Positions 43,820 through 53,183 of a DNA stretch of 64,000 bases are shown here, in pieces. The position numbers and the translations under genes were made by a program. Each line of letters starts with the position of its first letter. Position 1 is the stretch's first letter. The notes under the pieces are model-generated. The model was not told where the DNA came from, ran no database searches, and saw only the letters and a program-made list of their open reading frames with translations. Origin of the DNA: JAANXG01 sp049583715 (GTDB taxonomy: Bacteria > Pseudomonadota > Gammaproteobacteria > Arenicellales > JAANXG01); the NCBI GenBank assembly GCA_049583715.1, contig JBAUWJ010000135.1, forward strand, positions 8,885 to 72,884, in the 5' to 3' direction.

Positions 43820-46158
43820 CCGGCGCACCCGTGCGCGTCCTGGGCGGCAACCTGCTCCACGGCGCCCAGCACCCGCTCCGGCGTCGCCGGTGCGTCCAGG
43901 TGCGGGCTCGAACGGTAGTCGGCAACGCCGGCCACCGCGTCCTTGATGGCCTGGAATACCGATATTCCCAGCATCAGCGGCGGCTCGCCGACGGCCTTCG
44001 AGCGATGAATCGTCTCCTCGCGGTTGGCGGCCGACTCCATGAGCTTCACGCGGAAGTCCACCGGCAGGTCCGAGCAGGTCGGGATCTTGTAGGTGGACGG
44101 CGCGTGGGTCTTGAGCTCCCCCTTCCCGTCCCACCACAGCTCCTCGCTGGTGAGCCAGCCCATGCCCTGGATGAAGCCGCCCTCCACCTGGCCGAGATCG
44201 ATGGCGGGATTCAGCGACTTGCCGCAGTCGTGGAGGATGTCGATGCGGGTGGTGCGGTACTCGCCGGTCAGGGTGTCGATCACGACCTCGGCCACGGCCG
44301 CGCCGTAAGCGAAGTAGTAGAACGGCCTGCCGGTGAGGGTGTCCTTGTCGTAGTGGATCTTCGGCGTGCGGTAGAAGCCGGTCGAGGACAGCGAGACCCG
44401 CGCCATCCAGGCGGACCGCACGAAATCGGCAAAGCCGATGCACGCCTCGCCGGCGACGACGTGGTTGTCCTCGAAGCGCACCTCGGCGGCCGGCACCTTG
44501 TACTGGTGGCAGGCGAACTTGACGAGCCGCTGCTTGATGGTCCGCGCCGCGGCCTGCGCGGCCTTGCCGTTCAGGTCGGAGCCGCTGGATGCCGCCGTCG
44601 CGGAGGCGTTCGGCACCTTGCTGGTATCCGACGCCGTGATCTTGATGCGGTCGATGTCGATCTGCAGCTCCTGGGCGACCACCTGCGCCACCTTGGTGAA
44701 CAGGCCCTGCCCCATCTCCGTGCCGCCGTGGTTGAGGTGAACGGTGCCGTCGGTGTAAATGCTGAGCAGCGCGCCGGCCTGGTTGAGATGCGTGGCCGTG
44801 AAGGAGATGCCGAACTTCACCGGCGTCATGGCGATGCCCTTCTTCAGCACCTTGTGGCCGTGGTTGAACTCACGGACCGCCTCGCGGCGCCGCCGGTACT
44901 CCGAGCTTTGCTCGAGGTCCCCGAAGATATCGTGGATGACATTGTCCTCGATGGTCTGCCCGTAGTGGGTGACGTTCCGGTCCTCGACGCCGTAGAAGTT
45001 GGCCTTGCGGACGTCGAGCGGGTCGCGGCCGAGATGGCGGGCCACCTCGTCGATAACGTACTCCACGGCGAACATGCCCTGGGGGCCGCCGAAGCCGCGG
45101 AACGCGGTGTTGGAGACGGTGTTGGTCCTCAAGCGGTGACTGACCACTTCCAGGTTCTCGAGATAGTAGGCGTTGTCGCAGTGGAACATGGTGCGGTCGT
45201 TGACCGCGCCGGACAGGTCCACCGACACGCCGCAGCGCGACAGGAACTCGAACTTCACGCCCTCGATGATTCCTTCGTCGTTGAAGCCGGCGTCGTAGTA
45301 GATGACGTAATCGTGGCGTTTGCCGGTCATGAGCATGTCGTCGTCGCGGTCCATCCGAAACTTCACCGGCCTGCCGGTCTTCTGTGCCAGCAGCGCGGCG
45401 ATGCAGGCCATCTGCGCCGCCTGGCTCTCCTTGCCGCCGAACGCGCCGCCCATGCGCCGGCACTCCACGACCACGTCCTTGGCCTCGAGGCCGAGGGCGG
45501 CGGCTACCAGGTGCTGCACCTCGCCGGGATGCTGGGAGGAGCTGTAGACGAACATGTCGCCACCTTCCCTGGGGATCGCCATCGCGATCTGGCCCTCGAG
45601 GTAAAACTGGTCCTGGCCGCCCAGCTCCAGGCGGCCGTTCAATCGGTGCTTCGCACGGCTCAATGCGCCGTCCGGGTCGCCCCGGCGGATCGTCTGGCTC
45701 GGCAGCACCAGCGATTGACGCTTCAGCGCGTCGTCGAGATCCAGGACCGGATCGAGCGTCTCGATATCGATGTTCGCCTTGCGCGCCGCGCGGCGTGCGT
45801 GGTCGACGGTGTCCGCCGCCACGGCGAACATCGCCTGACCCGCGTACTGCACGGTGTCCACGGCCAGGATCGGATCGTCGTGCACCACCGGCCCGAAGTT
45901 GTTCTCGCCGCAAATGTCGGAGGCCGTGCAGACCTCCACCACGCCCGGCATCTCGCGAACGGCGTCGAGATTCATTGACGCGATCCGCCCGTGGGCCACG
46001 CGGCTCATCCCGACGGCCGCGTGCAGCAGTCCTTTGGGCTCGGGGATATCGTCCGTGTACCAGGCATGGCCACTGACGTGCAGGCGGCTGCTGTCGTGGG
46101 GGTACTGCTCGCCGACGGCGCCTTTGACGCCCTTGGGAGCGCGGATCTCACCTTCCAT
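43816..46158 (-). CDS. xdhB: Xanthine dehydrogenase molybdopterin-binding subunit
   Basis: 780 aa, the length of bacterial XdhB. Domains I and II of the molybdenum hydroxylase fold are recognisable through SRVAHGRI, QDQFYLEGQIAMAIP, RRMGGAFGGKESQAAQMACI, AFRGFGGPQGMFAVEYVIDEVA and HLNHGGTEMGQGLFTKVAQV. The catalytic glutamate lies in the C-terminal KAVGEPPLMLG. It oxidises hypoxanthine and xanthine to urate. It overlaps xdhA by 11 bp and xdhC by 4 bp. Confidence 0.96.
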   Translation of the reverse strand: MEGEIRAPKGVKGAVGEQYPHDSSRLHVSGHAWYTDDIPEPKGLLHAAVGMSRVAHGRIASMNLDAVREMPGVVEVCTASDICGENNFGPVVHDDPILAVDTVQYAGQAMFAVAADTVDHARRAARKANIDIETLDPVLDLDDALKRQSLVLPSQTIRRGDPDGALSRAKHRLNGRLELGGQDQFYLEGQIAMAIPREGGDMFVYSSSQHPGEVQHLVAAALGLEAKDVVVECRRMGGAFGGKESQAAQMACIAALLAQKTGRPVKFRMDRDDDMLMTGKRHDYVIYYDAGFNDEGIIEGVKFEFLSRCGVSVDLSGAVNDRTMFHCDNAYYLENLEVVSHRLRTNTVSNTAFRGFGGPQGMFAVEYVIDEVARHLGRDPLDVRKANFYGVEDRNVTHYGQTIEDNVIHDIFGDLEQSSEYRRRREAVREFNHGHKVLKKGIAMTPVKFGISFTATHLNQAGALLSIYTDGTVHLNHGGTEMGQGLFTKVAQVVAQELQIDIDRIKITASDTSKVPNASATAASSGSDLNGKAAQAAARTIKQRLVKFACHQYKVPAAEVRFEDNHVVAGEACIGFADFVRSAWMARVSLSSTGFYRTPKIHYDKDTLTGRPFYYFAYGAAVAEVVIDTLTGEYRTTRIDILHDCGKSLNPAIDLGQVEGGFIQGMGWLTSEELWWDGKGELKTHAPSTYKIPTCSDLPVDFRVKLMESAANREETIHRSKAVGEPPLMLGISVFQAIKDAVAGVADYRSSPHLDAPATPERVLGAVEQVAAQDAHGCAG

Positions 46159-47659
46159 AGGCGTATACCTGTTCGTTGTCTTCTCGCGGCTCGCCGGCGG
46201 TCTGCAGGTAGAAGCGGTACAGCAGGTTCCTCGACACCTTCCTCCGATAAGCCTCGCCGGCGCGCATGTCCGTCAAGGGCGTGAAGTCGCGGTCCAGCGC
46301 CGCCATGGCCGTCTGGATGGCTGCCTCGTCCCAGGGCTTGCCCGCCAACGCCTGCTCGCAGGCCGACGCCCGCTTCGGGATCGCCGCGACACCGCCGAAG
46401 CCGGCGCGGAACGCCGCGACCCGACCGTCCTCGATCTGCAGGGAGAATGCGGCACAGACTGCGGAGATGTCCTGGTCGAAGCGCTTGGAGACCTTATAGG
46501 CGGCAAGCTGCATCTCGTCCCGGCGAAGCGGCACGCGCACGCACTCGAGCACCTCGCCGGGCTGCCTGGCGTTCTTCTGGTAGTCGATATAGAAGTCCTC
46601 CAAGGCCAGCTCGCGGCACCCCCGGGCCGAACTCACGACGACACTGGCGCCCACGGCCATCAGGGCGGGCATGGTGTCTCCGATGGGCGAGCCATTGGCG
46701 ACGTTGCCGCCGAGGGTCCCGGTGTTGCGGATGGGGGGCGAGGCGAAGCGCAGGAACAGCTCCTCGAATTCCGGGTACTCTTCCAGGATGTGGGGGAAAG
46801 CGTCGCTCAGCGATACCGCGGCGCCAATCTCGAGGTGGGTGTCCGTCCTCGCGACCTGCTTCAGCTCCGTCACGTTGCCGACATAGACGACGTCGTCCAG
46901 ATCGCGGTACTGCTTGGTGACCCACAGGCCCACGTCGGTGCCGCCGGCGAGCAGCGTCGCATCGGGATGCCCGTCCGCGATCTCGAGCAGGGCGTCGAGG
47001 CTCGACGGCGCGTGATACGTCCGGCCGGTGCCTTCGATGACCAGGGTGTCGACGGACTGCAGCGAGCGCAGTCGCTCCACCAATGCCTGCTCGTCCGGCG
47101 TGGATTGGCCGGCGGGCGCCGTCAGGAGATTCACGGTGCCACTGTCGAGCTGCGCCCCGAGCTCATACATACGTCTTGCGGCGTCGATGATCGGCCGGTA
47201 GCCCGTGCAGCGGCAGAGATTGCCGGCCAACGCGTCGTCCACGCCGCGGCGTCCCGGAAATTCCCCGCGCTTGTAGAGCGCGAACAAAGACATGACGAAG
47301 CCCGGCGTGCAAAAGCCGCACTGTGAGCCGTGGCAGTCCACCATCGCCTGCTGCACGGGATGCGGCGGCGCACCGGGAGCGCTCAGGCTTTCGACCGTGA
47401 ACAAGGCCTTGCCGTCCAGGGTGGGCAGGAACTGGATACAAGCGTTGACGGCCTGGTAGCGAATGCCGTCGCCGTGCAGCTCGCCGACCACGACTGTGCA
47501 GGCGCCGCAGTCACCCTCCGCGCAGCCTTCCTTGCTGCCGGTGCGCTGCAGGTCCTCGCGAAGGTATTGCAGCACCGTGCGATTCGGGTCGACATCGTCG
47601 ATGACCCGCGTTTCACCGTCGAGCACGAATCGTATCGAATGTCGAAGAGCTTGCTTCAT
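46148..47659 (-). CDS. xdhA: Xanthine dehydrogenase small subunit (2Fe-2S and FAD)
   Basis: 503 aa from the ATG at 47659 (MKQALRHSIRFVLDG). The plant-type 2Fe-2S cluster ligands are C46, C51, C54 and C74 (GCAEGDCGACTVV). The second cluster uses C114, C117, C149 and C151 (CGFCTPG, NLCRCTGYRPI). An FAD-binding domain (about 200-370; LLAGGTDVGLWVTKQ, TLGGNVANGSPIGD) and a CO-dehydrogenase-like C-terminal domain follow. It passes electrons from the molybdenum subunit to NAD. It is 7 bp downstream of hiuH. Confidence 0.96.
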   Translation of the reverse strand: MKQALRHSIRFVLDGETRVIDDVDPNRTVLQYLREDLQRTGSKEGCAEGDCGACTVVVGELHGDGIRYQAVNACIQFLPTLDGKALFTVESLSAPGAPPHPVQQAMVDCHGSQCGFCTPGFVMSLFALYKRGEFPGRRGVDDALAGNLCRCTGYRPIIDAARRMYELGAQLDSGTVNLLTAPAGQSTPDEQALVERLRSLQSVDTLVIEGTGRTYHAPSSLDALLEIADGHPDATLLAGGTDVGLWVTKQYRDLDDVVYVGNVTELKQVARTDTHLEIGAAVSLSDAFPHILEEYPEFEELFLRFASPPIRNTGTLGGNVANGSPIGDTMPALMAVGASVVVSSARGCRELALEDFYIDYQKNARQPGEVLECVRVPLRRDEMQLAAYKVSKRFDQDISAVCAAFSLQIEDGRVAAFRAGFGGVAAIPKRASACEQALAGKPWDEAAIQTAMAALDRDFTPLTDMRAGEAYRRKVSRNLLYRFYLQTAGEPREDNEQVYAYGR

Positions 47660-47666
47660 GGGTCCG

Positions 47667-48017
47667 TCAACTGCCCCGATAGGTGGAGTAGCTCCACGGC
47701 GAGACCAGCAGGGGCACATGGTAATGCTCGTCGGCCGCAATGGAAAATCGGAGCGTGACACGATCCAGGAAAGGCGGATCGGCGGTCGGCACGGACTGTT
47801 CGGCGAAGTAAGCGGCAACGTCGAACTCCAGCTCGTAGGTGCCTTTCGCGAACGACGTTTCGTCGAGCAGCGGTGCGCCTGTGCGGCCGTCGGCATTGGT
47901 GCTTGTCTCCCCGATCAAATCGCGCCCCGCCCGCGTTATTCGGAACAAGCGCACCGATATGCCCGTGCCAGGCTTCCCCTGCGCAGTGTCCAGCACATGT
48001 GTGGTCAGTCTACCCAT
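47667..48017 (-). CDS. hiuH: 5-hydroxyisourate hydrolase (transthyretin-like)
   Basis: 116 aa from the ATG at 48017 (MGRLTTHVLDTAQGKPGTGI). The active-site histidine near the N-terminus (TTHVLD), the RVTLRFSI/HYHVPLLVSPWSYSTY region and the diagnostic C-terminal YRGS tetrapeptide are all present. It converts 5-hydroxyisourate from PuuD to OHCU for UraD. It is the first gene of the purine island. A longer start at 48047 is possible but adds residues outside the family. Confidence 0.96.
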   Translation of the reverse strand: MGRLTTHVLDTAQGKPGTGISVRLFRITRAGRDLIGETSTNADGRTGAPLLDETSFAKGTYELEFDVAAYFAEQSVPTADPPFLDRVTLRFSIAADEHYHVPLLVSPWSYSTYRGS

Positions 48018-48799
48018 ACTGCCATCGTCATAGACATTCTGCCTCAAGCAGAAGTGAGGGACACTGCTCGACTACCACCTTCACCCCGTCCCTCCCGGCT
48101 CTGGCTCCATGCTTCGCCCTGCCTCCTCCATTCCCTGAAGTCGTCCCGCCAACGGAGCGTGTTACGAAGCTCAACGCCACCCTGCCGTCATTGCGAGGAG
48201 CCGAAGGCGACGAAGCAATCCAGAAACCGAGGCCAGGCTGGACGTGGGTTTCTGGATTGCCGCGTCGGCTGCGCCGCCTCGCAATGACACCAGCGGGCCC
48301 CGCCATTTGAGCTTGCGACACCCTCCAACGGACCAGAGTCGAGAGGGCTGGGGTGCGGGCGGGTTTGGACTCGCACATTCACCGAGCCGCTCGCGAGAGC
48401 GGGAAAGGGGATCCATCATCTTGGTGGAGTTGTCGCATTCTCGTCGTCCCGTTCAGCTTCGTATCTCGTACCGATGCCGATTTTCGACTGCCGGCGCCAC
48501 TTCATACCCGCCTCCAATGTCGTCGCTGGCTATTCTGCGGGCCATTCTACTGACGTTCCAGCTCAACCCGGTAGCACCAATATTCGCTCATCCGATGCCA
48601 TTTCGGCTGCACCCGGGCCACGGTCAAAGCCTCCAACCGCCAAGTCCGTGCCCCGTGGCAGTGCTGTACGATCCCGGATTGTAGCCGCGCCGCCAATGGG
48701 ACTACCCTACTCACCCTCCGGGCTTTCGGCTGCTCCTTCAGGGAAAGCCGAAGCCGTCCGACCCGCGACACTTTCTCGAAAACCGTGCGAGGTGTGCGC
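48018..48799. other. 782-bp divergent intergenic region upstream of the purine island
   Basis: It lies between hiuH (minus) and the DUF1993 gene (plus) and should hold the purine-island promoter. Apart from the inverted-repeat element at 48187-48288 I see no clear gene. The minus-strand frame ending YWCYRVELERQ near 48547 lacks a start signal and family resemblance. I could not pick out a reliable promoter or operator. Confidence 0.6.
48187..48288. repeat. GTCATTGCGAGG inverted-repeat element (MITE-like)
   Basis: The left arm starts GTCATTGCGAGG and the right arm ends CCTCGCAATGAC. Inner blocks AATCCAGAAACC and GGTTTCTGGATT also pair. The 102-bp element can fold into one long imperfect hairpin. 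Elements of this CATTGCGAGGAGC...GACGAAGCAATC type are scattered in many bacterial genomes. Confidence 0.85.
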
Positions 48800-49306
48800 A
48801 TGAACACGCTGTACGACGCAACGATCCCCGTCTTTGTACACGGCCTGAACAGGATACGCGCGTTCCTGCTGAAGGCCGAGCAGTATTCAGACGATAAGGG
48901 AATCGCCATGAATGAGCTGCTGGAAGCCCGCCTGGCGCCCGACATGTTCACCCTGACGCAGCAGGTGGGCTATGCGTACTTCATGTCTCTGGAAGCGGCC
49001 GGCAACCTTTCCGGAAAGGCGCCGCCGGAGATGGGCTACGACGAGAAGAGCGCCGGCGACCTGTACGCGAGCCTGGAACAGGTGGCGCGGTATCTCAAGT
49101 CCATCGACCCGGCCGATATCGAGGACTCGGCGGAAAAGGAGGTCGACACTTTTCTGTCCTCGGAGAAAGTGCGCCTTCACCGCTACGTGCATTACTTCGC
49201 GCTGCCGAACTTCTATTTCCACGTCGTCACGACTTACGACATCCTTCGCCACAAGGGCGTACCGCTGCGCAAGCCCGACTATATCGGCTCCCCACCGACC
49301 GGTTGA
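48800..49306 (+). CDS. DUF1993 domain-containing protein
   Basis: 168 aa from the ATG at 48800, with GAGGTG upstream. It matches DUF1993 along its length: YDATIPVFVHGLNRIRAFLLKAEQYSDDKGI at the start, then ARLAPDMFTLTQQVGYA, and HYFALPNFYFHVVTTYDILRHKGVPLRKPDYIG at the end. The fold is predicted to be a helical bundle related to DinB. The function is unknown. It is convergent with trkA. Confidence 0.92.
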   Translation: MNTLYDATIPVFVHGLNRIRAFLLKAEQYSDDKGIAMNELLEARLAPDMFTLTQQVGYAYFMSLEAAGNLSGKAPPEMGYDEKSAGDLYASLEQVARYLKSIDPADIEDSAEKEVDTFLSSEKVRLHRYVHYFALPNFYFHVVTTYDILRHKGVPLRKPDYIGSPPTG

Positions 49307-49325
49307 CGGCGGCCGAAAGCCGGTT

Positions 49326-49988
49326 TCAGCGCCCGGAGTCCTTCTCCGCGCTCCAGCGCGCCGTCAGCTCGCCCAAGCTGTCGCGGCGGGTGATGATCAC
49401 GACCTCGTCGCCGCTCTTCAGCGCGGTATCGTGCTCCGCCAGCAGGAACTTGTTGTCACGGTAAATGCAGATCACCCGGCTGTCCTTGGGCAGCTCGAGC
49501 GCATCGACCTGCATCTCGTCCTCCTTGCGCGCGACGAACGAGAACACCCGTGCTTCGTCGCGGATCATGGTGGACAGCTCCAGGGGATCCCTGCCCTCGA
49601 ACATGTCCGCAAGATAGCGCCCGATGGTGCGCGCCGGAATGATAGTGTTCTCGAGGCCCAGCTCGATGCAGATATGCTCGAATTCGGCATCCTCGATCTT
49701 GGTGATCACGCGCCCGAAGCCCAGCGAGCGGCCCACCAGGCTGGCGATGATATTCGCCTGGTCGTTGCCGGTGAGACAGTACAGGACATCGCTCTCACCC
49801 GGATTGGCCTCGCGCAGAATGGCAGGCTTGCTGCCGTCGCCGTGCAGCAGGCCGCAGTCCAGCTCCTGGGTCAGCACATCGATTCGCGCCTTGTCGCTCT
49901 CGACGATGACCACTTCGTGCCCGCGTGCCAGCAACAGCCGTGCCGTCATCACCGCCAGCGAGCCCGCTCCGACGAATACCGCTCTCAT
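49326..49988 (-). CDS. trkA: Trk-type potassium uptake regulatory subunit TrkA
   Basis: 220 aa. An N-terminal RCK-N Rossmann domain (VFVGAGSLAVMTARLL; the third glycine of GxGxxG is replaced by alanine) with EVVIVESDKARIDVL is followed by an RCK-C domain from about 140 (LELSTMIRDEARVFSF). It binds nucleotides and gates the TrkH channel. It starts 4 bp before the trkH stop (ATGA overlap) and has one RCK set, shorter than the duplicated E. coli TrkA. Confidence 0.93.
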   Translation of the reverse strand: MRAVFVGAGSLAVMTARLLLARGHEVVIVESDKARIDVLTQELDCGLLHGDGSKPAILREANPGESDVLYCLTGNDQANIIASLVGRSLGFGRVITKIEDAEFEHICIELGLENTIIPARTIGRYLADMFEGRDPLELSTMIRDEARVFSFVARKEDEMQVDALELPKDSRVICIYRDNKFLLAEHDTALKSGDEVVIITRRDSLGELTARWSAEKDSGR

Positions 49989-51448
49989 TGTGCCTCACCC
50001 CGCTTGCCAAACCAGGTCGGCGGGTAGAATAGTACGAGCAGTGCAACGATTTCCAACCGGCCAAGCAGCATATCCAGGCCCAGCAGCACTTTGAGCGGGG
50101 TCGCCAGCGTCGCCGCCGTAATGCCCGTCGACAGGCCTGCGGTAGCCGCCGCCGAGGTCACCTCGAACAACGCGTCGATGGGTGCGTAGCCCCAGGCGAC
50201 GAACACCAGCCACGACAGCAGCACCACGAGGAAGAAGAGAAACATCAACAGCGCGGCGCGGGCGATGTCGTCCTGCTCGAGCACCCGGCCGGCGAGGCGC
50301 GGCTCCACCACGGCATGGGTGGCTGCGGCCGTGCGCCGCACCGTGACCTGGACAAGCCGCAGCAGAATCATGAGTCGCAGCATCTTGATGCCCCCGGCCG
50401 TTGATCCGACGCCGCCGCCCACCGCCATGGCCAGGATCAGCACCAGCTTCGCCGCCGCACCGAGCTGCGCGATCCTGAGGCTGGCGAACCCCGCCGTGGT
50501 CTGCGCCGACAGGCCGAGCAGCAGGCCGTTGGCGATGGATTGCCTGCCGCCCAGTCCGGCTCCGGCGAAGAGCAGCCCGCTCATCAGGGCACCAACCAGT
50601 ATGACCGCGGTGACCAGCCCGCGAAGCTCCACGTCCTGCAGCGCCACGCGCCATTCTCCGTGAAACGCCCGGTAGTAGAGCACCAGCGGCAGGGTGCCAC
50701 AGAAACCGAGGATGACGACGGCAAAGCGCGGCGCCCAGCCGGCCATGCCGCCCAGGTTGCCGTCGAAGGAAGAGAACCCGCCGGTGGATACCGCCGACAT
50801 GACGTGCACGATGGCATCGAAACCGTTCAGGCCGAGTGCCCAGAGCAAGGCAATGCCGCACGCCGTCAGTACCAGGTAGACATCGAGCATGCGCCGCGCG
50901 TGGGTGCGCGCCGTGGTCGCGAGCGGCTCGTCGGCCCCGGGCTGGACGAGCCGGTGCGCGGCCATGTGGTGGCCCGTCAGCAGGGCAAGGGACAACACCA
51001 CGATCCCGAGACCACCAAACCACTGCATGAAGGAGCGCAGGAACAGGAAAGTGTGCGGTTCCCCGGAGGGCCGTGCCACGGTCGACAGTCCCGTGGTCGT
51101 CACGCCCGAAACGGATTCGAGCCAGGCGTCGATGGCGGTCAGGCCGCCCGCCGCCAGCGGATAGCTCATCAGCAGCGAAGCGACGACGAACGTCAGCGCG
51201 ACCACGACGAGGGCTTCGTTGGTGCGGATCTCGGTGGGCGCCGGCAGGCGCAGCAGCGGCGCACCGGCGAGCACGAGCAGGATCGCGACGGCGCCGAGCC
51301 GCCAGGTGAACGCGTAGTCGCCGTAATAGAGCGAGACCAGCAGCGGGACGAGTGTCAGGGCAGCCAGCACGACCAGCAACTGGGCCAGGTAGTACCCGAT
51401 CGCACGCGGTCGCACCGCGTAGCTCAATACCGATGCGCCTGACTTCAT
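49985..51448 (-). CDS. trkH: Potassium uptake channel subunit TrkH
   Basis: 487 aa with repeated membrane-pore-membrane units. Selectivity-filter-type glycine regions are seen in SVSGVTTTGLSTV, MSAVSTGGFSSFDGN, SAQTTAGFASL and TSAAATAGLSTGI. It mediates potassium uptake together with TrkA, which is coupled by an ATGA overlap. The gene is divergent from a Na+/H+ antiporter gene, so this is an ion homeostasis locus. Confidence 0.95.
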   Translation of the reverse strand: MKSGASVLSYAVRPRAIGYYLAQLLVVLAALTLVPLLVSLYYGDYAFTWRLGAVAILLVLAGAPLLRLPAPTEIRTNEALVVVALTFVVASLLMSYPLAAGGLTAIDAWLESVSGVTTTGLSTVARPSGEPHTFLFLRSFMQWFGGLGIVVLSLALLTGHHMAAHRLVQPGADEPLATTARTHARRMLDVYLVLTACGIALLWALGLNGFDAIVHVMSAVSTGGFSSFDGNLGGMAGWAPRFAVVILGFCGTLPLVLYYRAFHGEWRVALQDVELRGLVTAVILVGALMSGLLFAGAGLGGRQSIANGLLLGLSAQTTAGFASLRIAQLGAAAKLVLILAMAVGGGVGSTAGGIKMLRLMILLRLVQVTVRRTAAATHAVVEPRLAGRVLEQDDIARAALLMFLFFLVVLLSWLVFVAWGYAPIDALFEVTSAAATAGLSTGITAATLATPLKVLLGLDMLLGRLEIVALLVLFYPPTWFGKRGEAQ

Positions 51449-51577
51449 GCCGTGCTCCCGTCGATGAGTGCCGCACCTGGTGGAAGGACGAAGCGCGCAT
51501 ACTAACAGACGCGCCGCAGCGGCCTGGCATCAGGGGCGGTCGTGTAGAATGGCGGCGACATACCGGCGGACAATCTT

Positions 51578-52822
51578 ATGACGGAACTCGAGCTTGCCAG
51601 CGTACTGGTGTGCCTCGCCGCGCTGTTCGGGGTGCTCAACTATTTTCTCCTGCGACTGCCACAGACCATCGGCCTGGTGGTGATTGCGCTGGGCACCTCT
51701 TTCGCCATCATGGGACTGCACGCGCTCTTTCCGGAGCTCGGCCTGGCCACACTCGTGCGGGAGCGGGTGCAAAACTTCGATCTGAACGAAGCATTCATGC
51801 ACGGCATGCTCGGCTTCCTCTTGTTCGCGGGCGCGCTGCACGTGGACCTCGAATCGCTGCGCATCAACCGGTGGGTGATCGCCCTGGCCGCGAGCGTGGG
51901 CGTGGTCGCGTCGGCATTTCTCGTGGCGCTTGGATTTCAATGGCTGTCCGGCGTGCCGTTCCTCGTCGCTCTGGTGTTCGGCGCCCTCATCTCACCCACC
52001 GACCCGGTGGCGGTATTGAGCGTGCTGAAGGACGCCGGCGTCCCCGAATCACTGGAAGCAAAGATCGCCGGTGAGTCGCTGTTCAACGACGGTTCCGGCT
52101 ACGTCGTATTCCTCATCGTGGCCGCGCTCGCGTTCGGCAGCTCCGGATCGCACCCGCTCGGTGCCGGAGACGTGGCCTCATTGTTCCTGCTGGAAGCCGT
52201 CGGCGGCGCGGTGCTCGGCGGGGTCGCCGGCTGGCTGGTGTTCACGGCCATGAAACGCATCGACGACTACAGCCTGGAAGTCCTGCTGACCCTGGCCCTG
52301 GTGATGGGCACCTACGCCCTCGCCCACCGCCTGCATGTCAGCGGGCCCATCGCCGTCGTCGTCGCCGGCCTGTTCATCGGCAGCCACGGCGTCGCCTACG
52401 GCATGTCCGAGACCACTCGCGATCACGTCATCAAGTTCTGGCGGATGATCGACGAGATCCTCAACGCCGTGCTGTTCCTCATCATCGGCATGGAGATCTT
52501 CACCGTCACCTACCACCCGACGGCGCTCGTGATCGGCCTCGCCAGCGTGCCCCTGGTGCTGCTCGCCCGCTTTATCACACTCGGTGGCATCATCGGATCG
52601 CTGCGCTTCAAGCGCCCCTTCACCGGCGGCGCCCTGCCCATCATGACCTGGGGCGGCCTGCGCGGCGGCATCTCCGTCGCACTGGTCCTCTCCCTGCCGC
52701 CCTTTCCGGAGAAGAACCTCCTGCTGATGGCCACCTATGTAGTGGTGATCTTCTCCATCATCGTCCAGGGCCTCACCATCAAACCGTTCGCGCGCCTCTG
52801 GCTGCGCCGCGCGGACGCCTGA
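51578..52822 (+). CDS. CPA1-type Na+(K+)/H+ antiporter (NhaP-like)
   Basis: 414 aa with 12-13 membrane segments. The CPA1 core residues lie in GALISPTDPVAVLSVLKDAG and AGESLFNDGSGYVVFL, and TWGGLRGGISVALVLSLP is the later conserved stretch. It exchanges sodium or potassium for protons at the inner membrane. It is divergent from trkH by 129 bp. A TAGAAT hexamer at 51545-51550 could be its -10 box but lacks a convincing -35. Confidence 0.93.
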   Translation: MTELELASVLVCLAALFGVLNYFLLRLPQTIGLVVIALGTSFAIMGLHALFPELGLATLVRERVQNFDLNEAFMHGMLGFLLFAGALHVDLESLRINRWVIALAASVGVVASAFLVALGFQWLSGVPFLVALVFGALISPTDPVAVLSVLKDAGVPESLEAKIAGESLFNDGSGYVVFLIVAALAFGSSGSHPLGAGDVASLFLLEAVGGAVLGGVAGWLVFTAMKRIDDYSLEVLLTLALVMGTYALAHRLHVSGPIAVVVAGLFIGSHGVAYGMSETTRDHVIKFWRMIDEILNAVLFLIIGMEIFTVTYHPTALVIGLASVPLVLLARFITLGGIIGSLRFKRPFTGGALPIMTWGGLRGGISVALVLSLPPFPEKNLLLMATYVVVIFSIIVQGLTIKPFARLWLRRADA

Positions 52823-52888
52823 CGCGGATCGCCGGTCACGCTACGGGTGCTATGATGGGCGCCCATTCACAGACCCGAACGCCCGCTC

Positions 52889-53134
52889 ATGCGCACCATC
52901 ACGAGCGAAGACGGCCAGACCTGGGACGTGGCCGTGCAGCAGGCCTCCTACGGCGCCCACTACCTCCTTTTCGCCGCCCGCGGCACCGACGAGATCCGCC
53001 AGGCGCTGATGGCCGCGTCCACCCGCATCGGCGCCGAGCGCGAACTCGCGGAGCTGACCGACGAGGTGCTCAAGGCGCGGCTCATGGGTCTGGACGCATC
53101 GGAGCCGGGGCAACCACCCGACCTGGGCGCTTGA
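52889..53134 (+). CDS. Small conserved hypothetical protein
   Basis: 81 aa: MRTITSEDGQTWDVAVQQAS at the start, then a YGAHYLLFAARGTDEIRQALM region and an acidic/helical ELAELTDEVLKARLMGLDAS end. I recognise this layout (T-x-DG-x-W-D, YLLF, ERELAxLxxExLxxRL) from small proteins found next to diverse genes in several phyla. No function is known. A TATGAT box at 52851-52856 could drive it. It lies 49 bp before the nitrilase gene. Confidence 0.75.
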   Translation: MRTITSEDGQTWDVAVQQASYGAHYLLFAARGTDEIRQALMAASTRIGAERELAELTDEVLKARLMGLDASEPGQPPDLGA

Positions 53135-53183
53135 CTCCGCCTGTCCAGGCGACCTCGTGATCCGCCGTGATGGAGAAACGACC

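Noticed and set aside
42773..44443. 556-codon form of XdhC
   Set aside because: The added 208 codons lie within xdhB in another frame. The ATGA overlap at 43816-43819 gives the expected XdhC start.
48547..48951. 134-codon minus-strand frame overlapping the DUF1993 start
   Set aside because: It is antisense to a well-supported gene start, has no ribosome-binding site and no recognisable domain.
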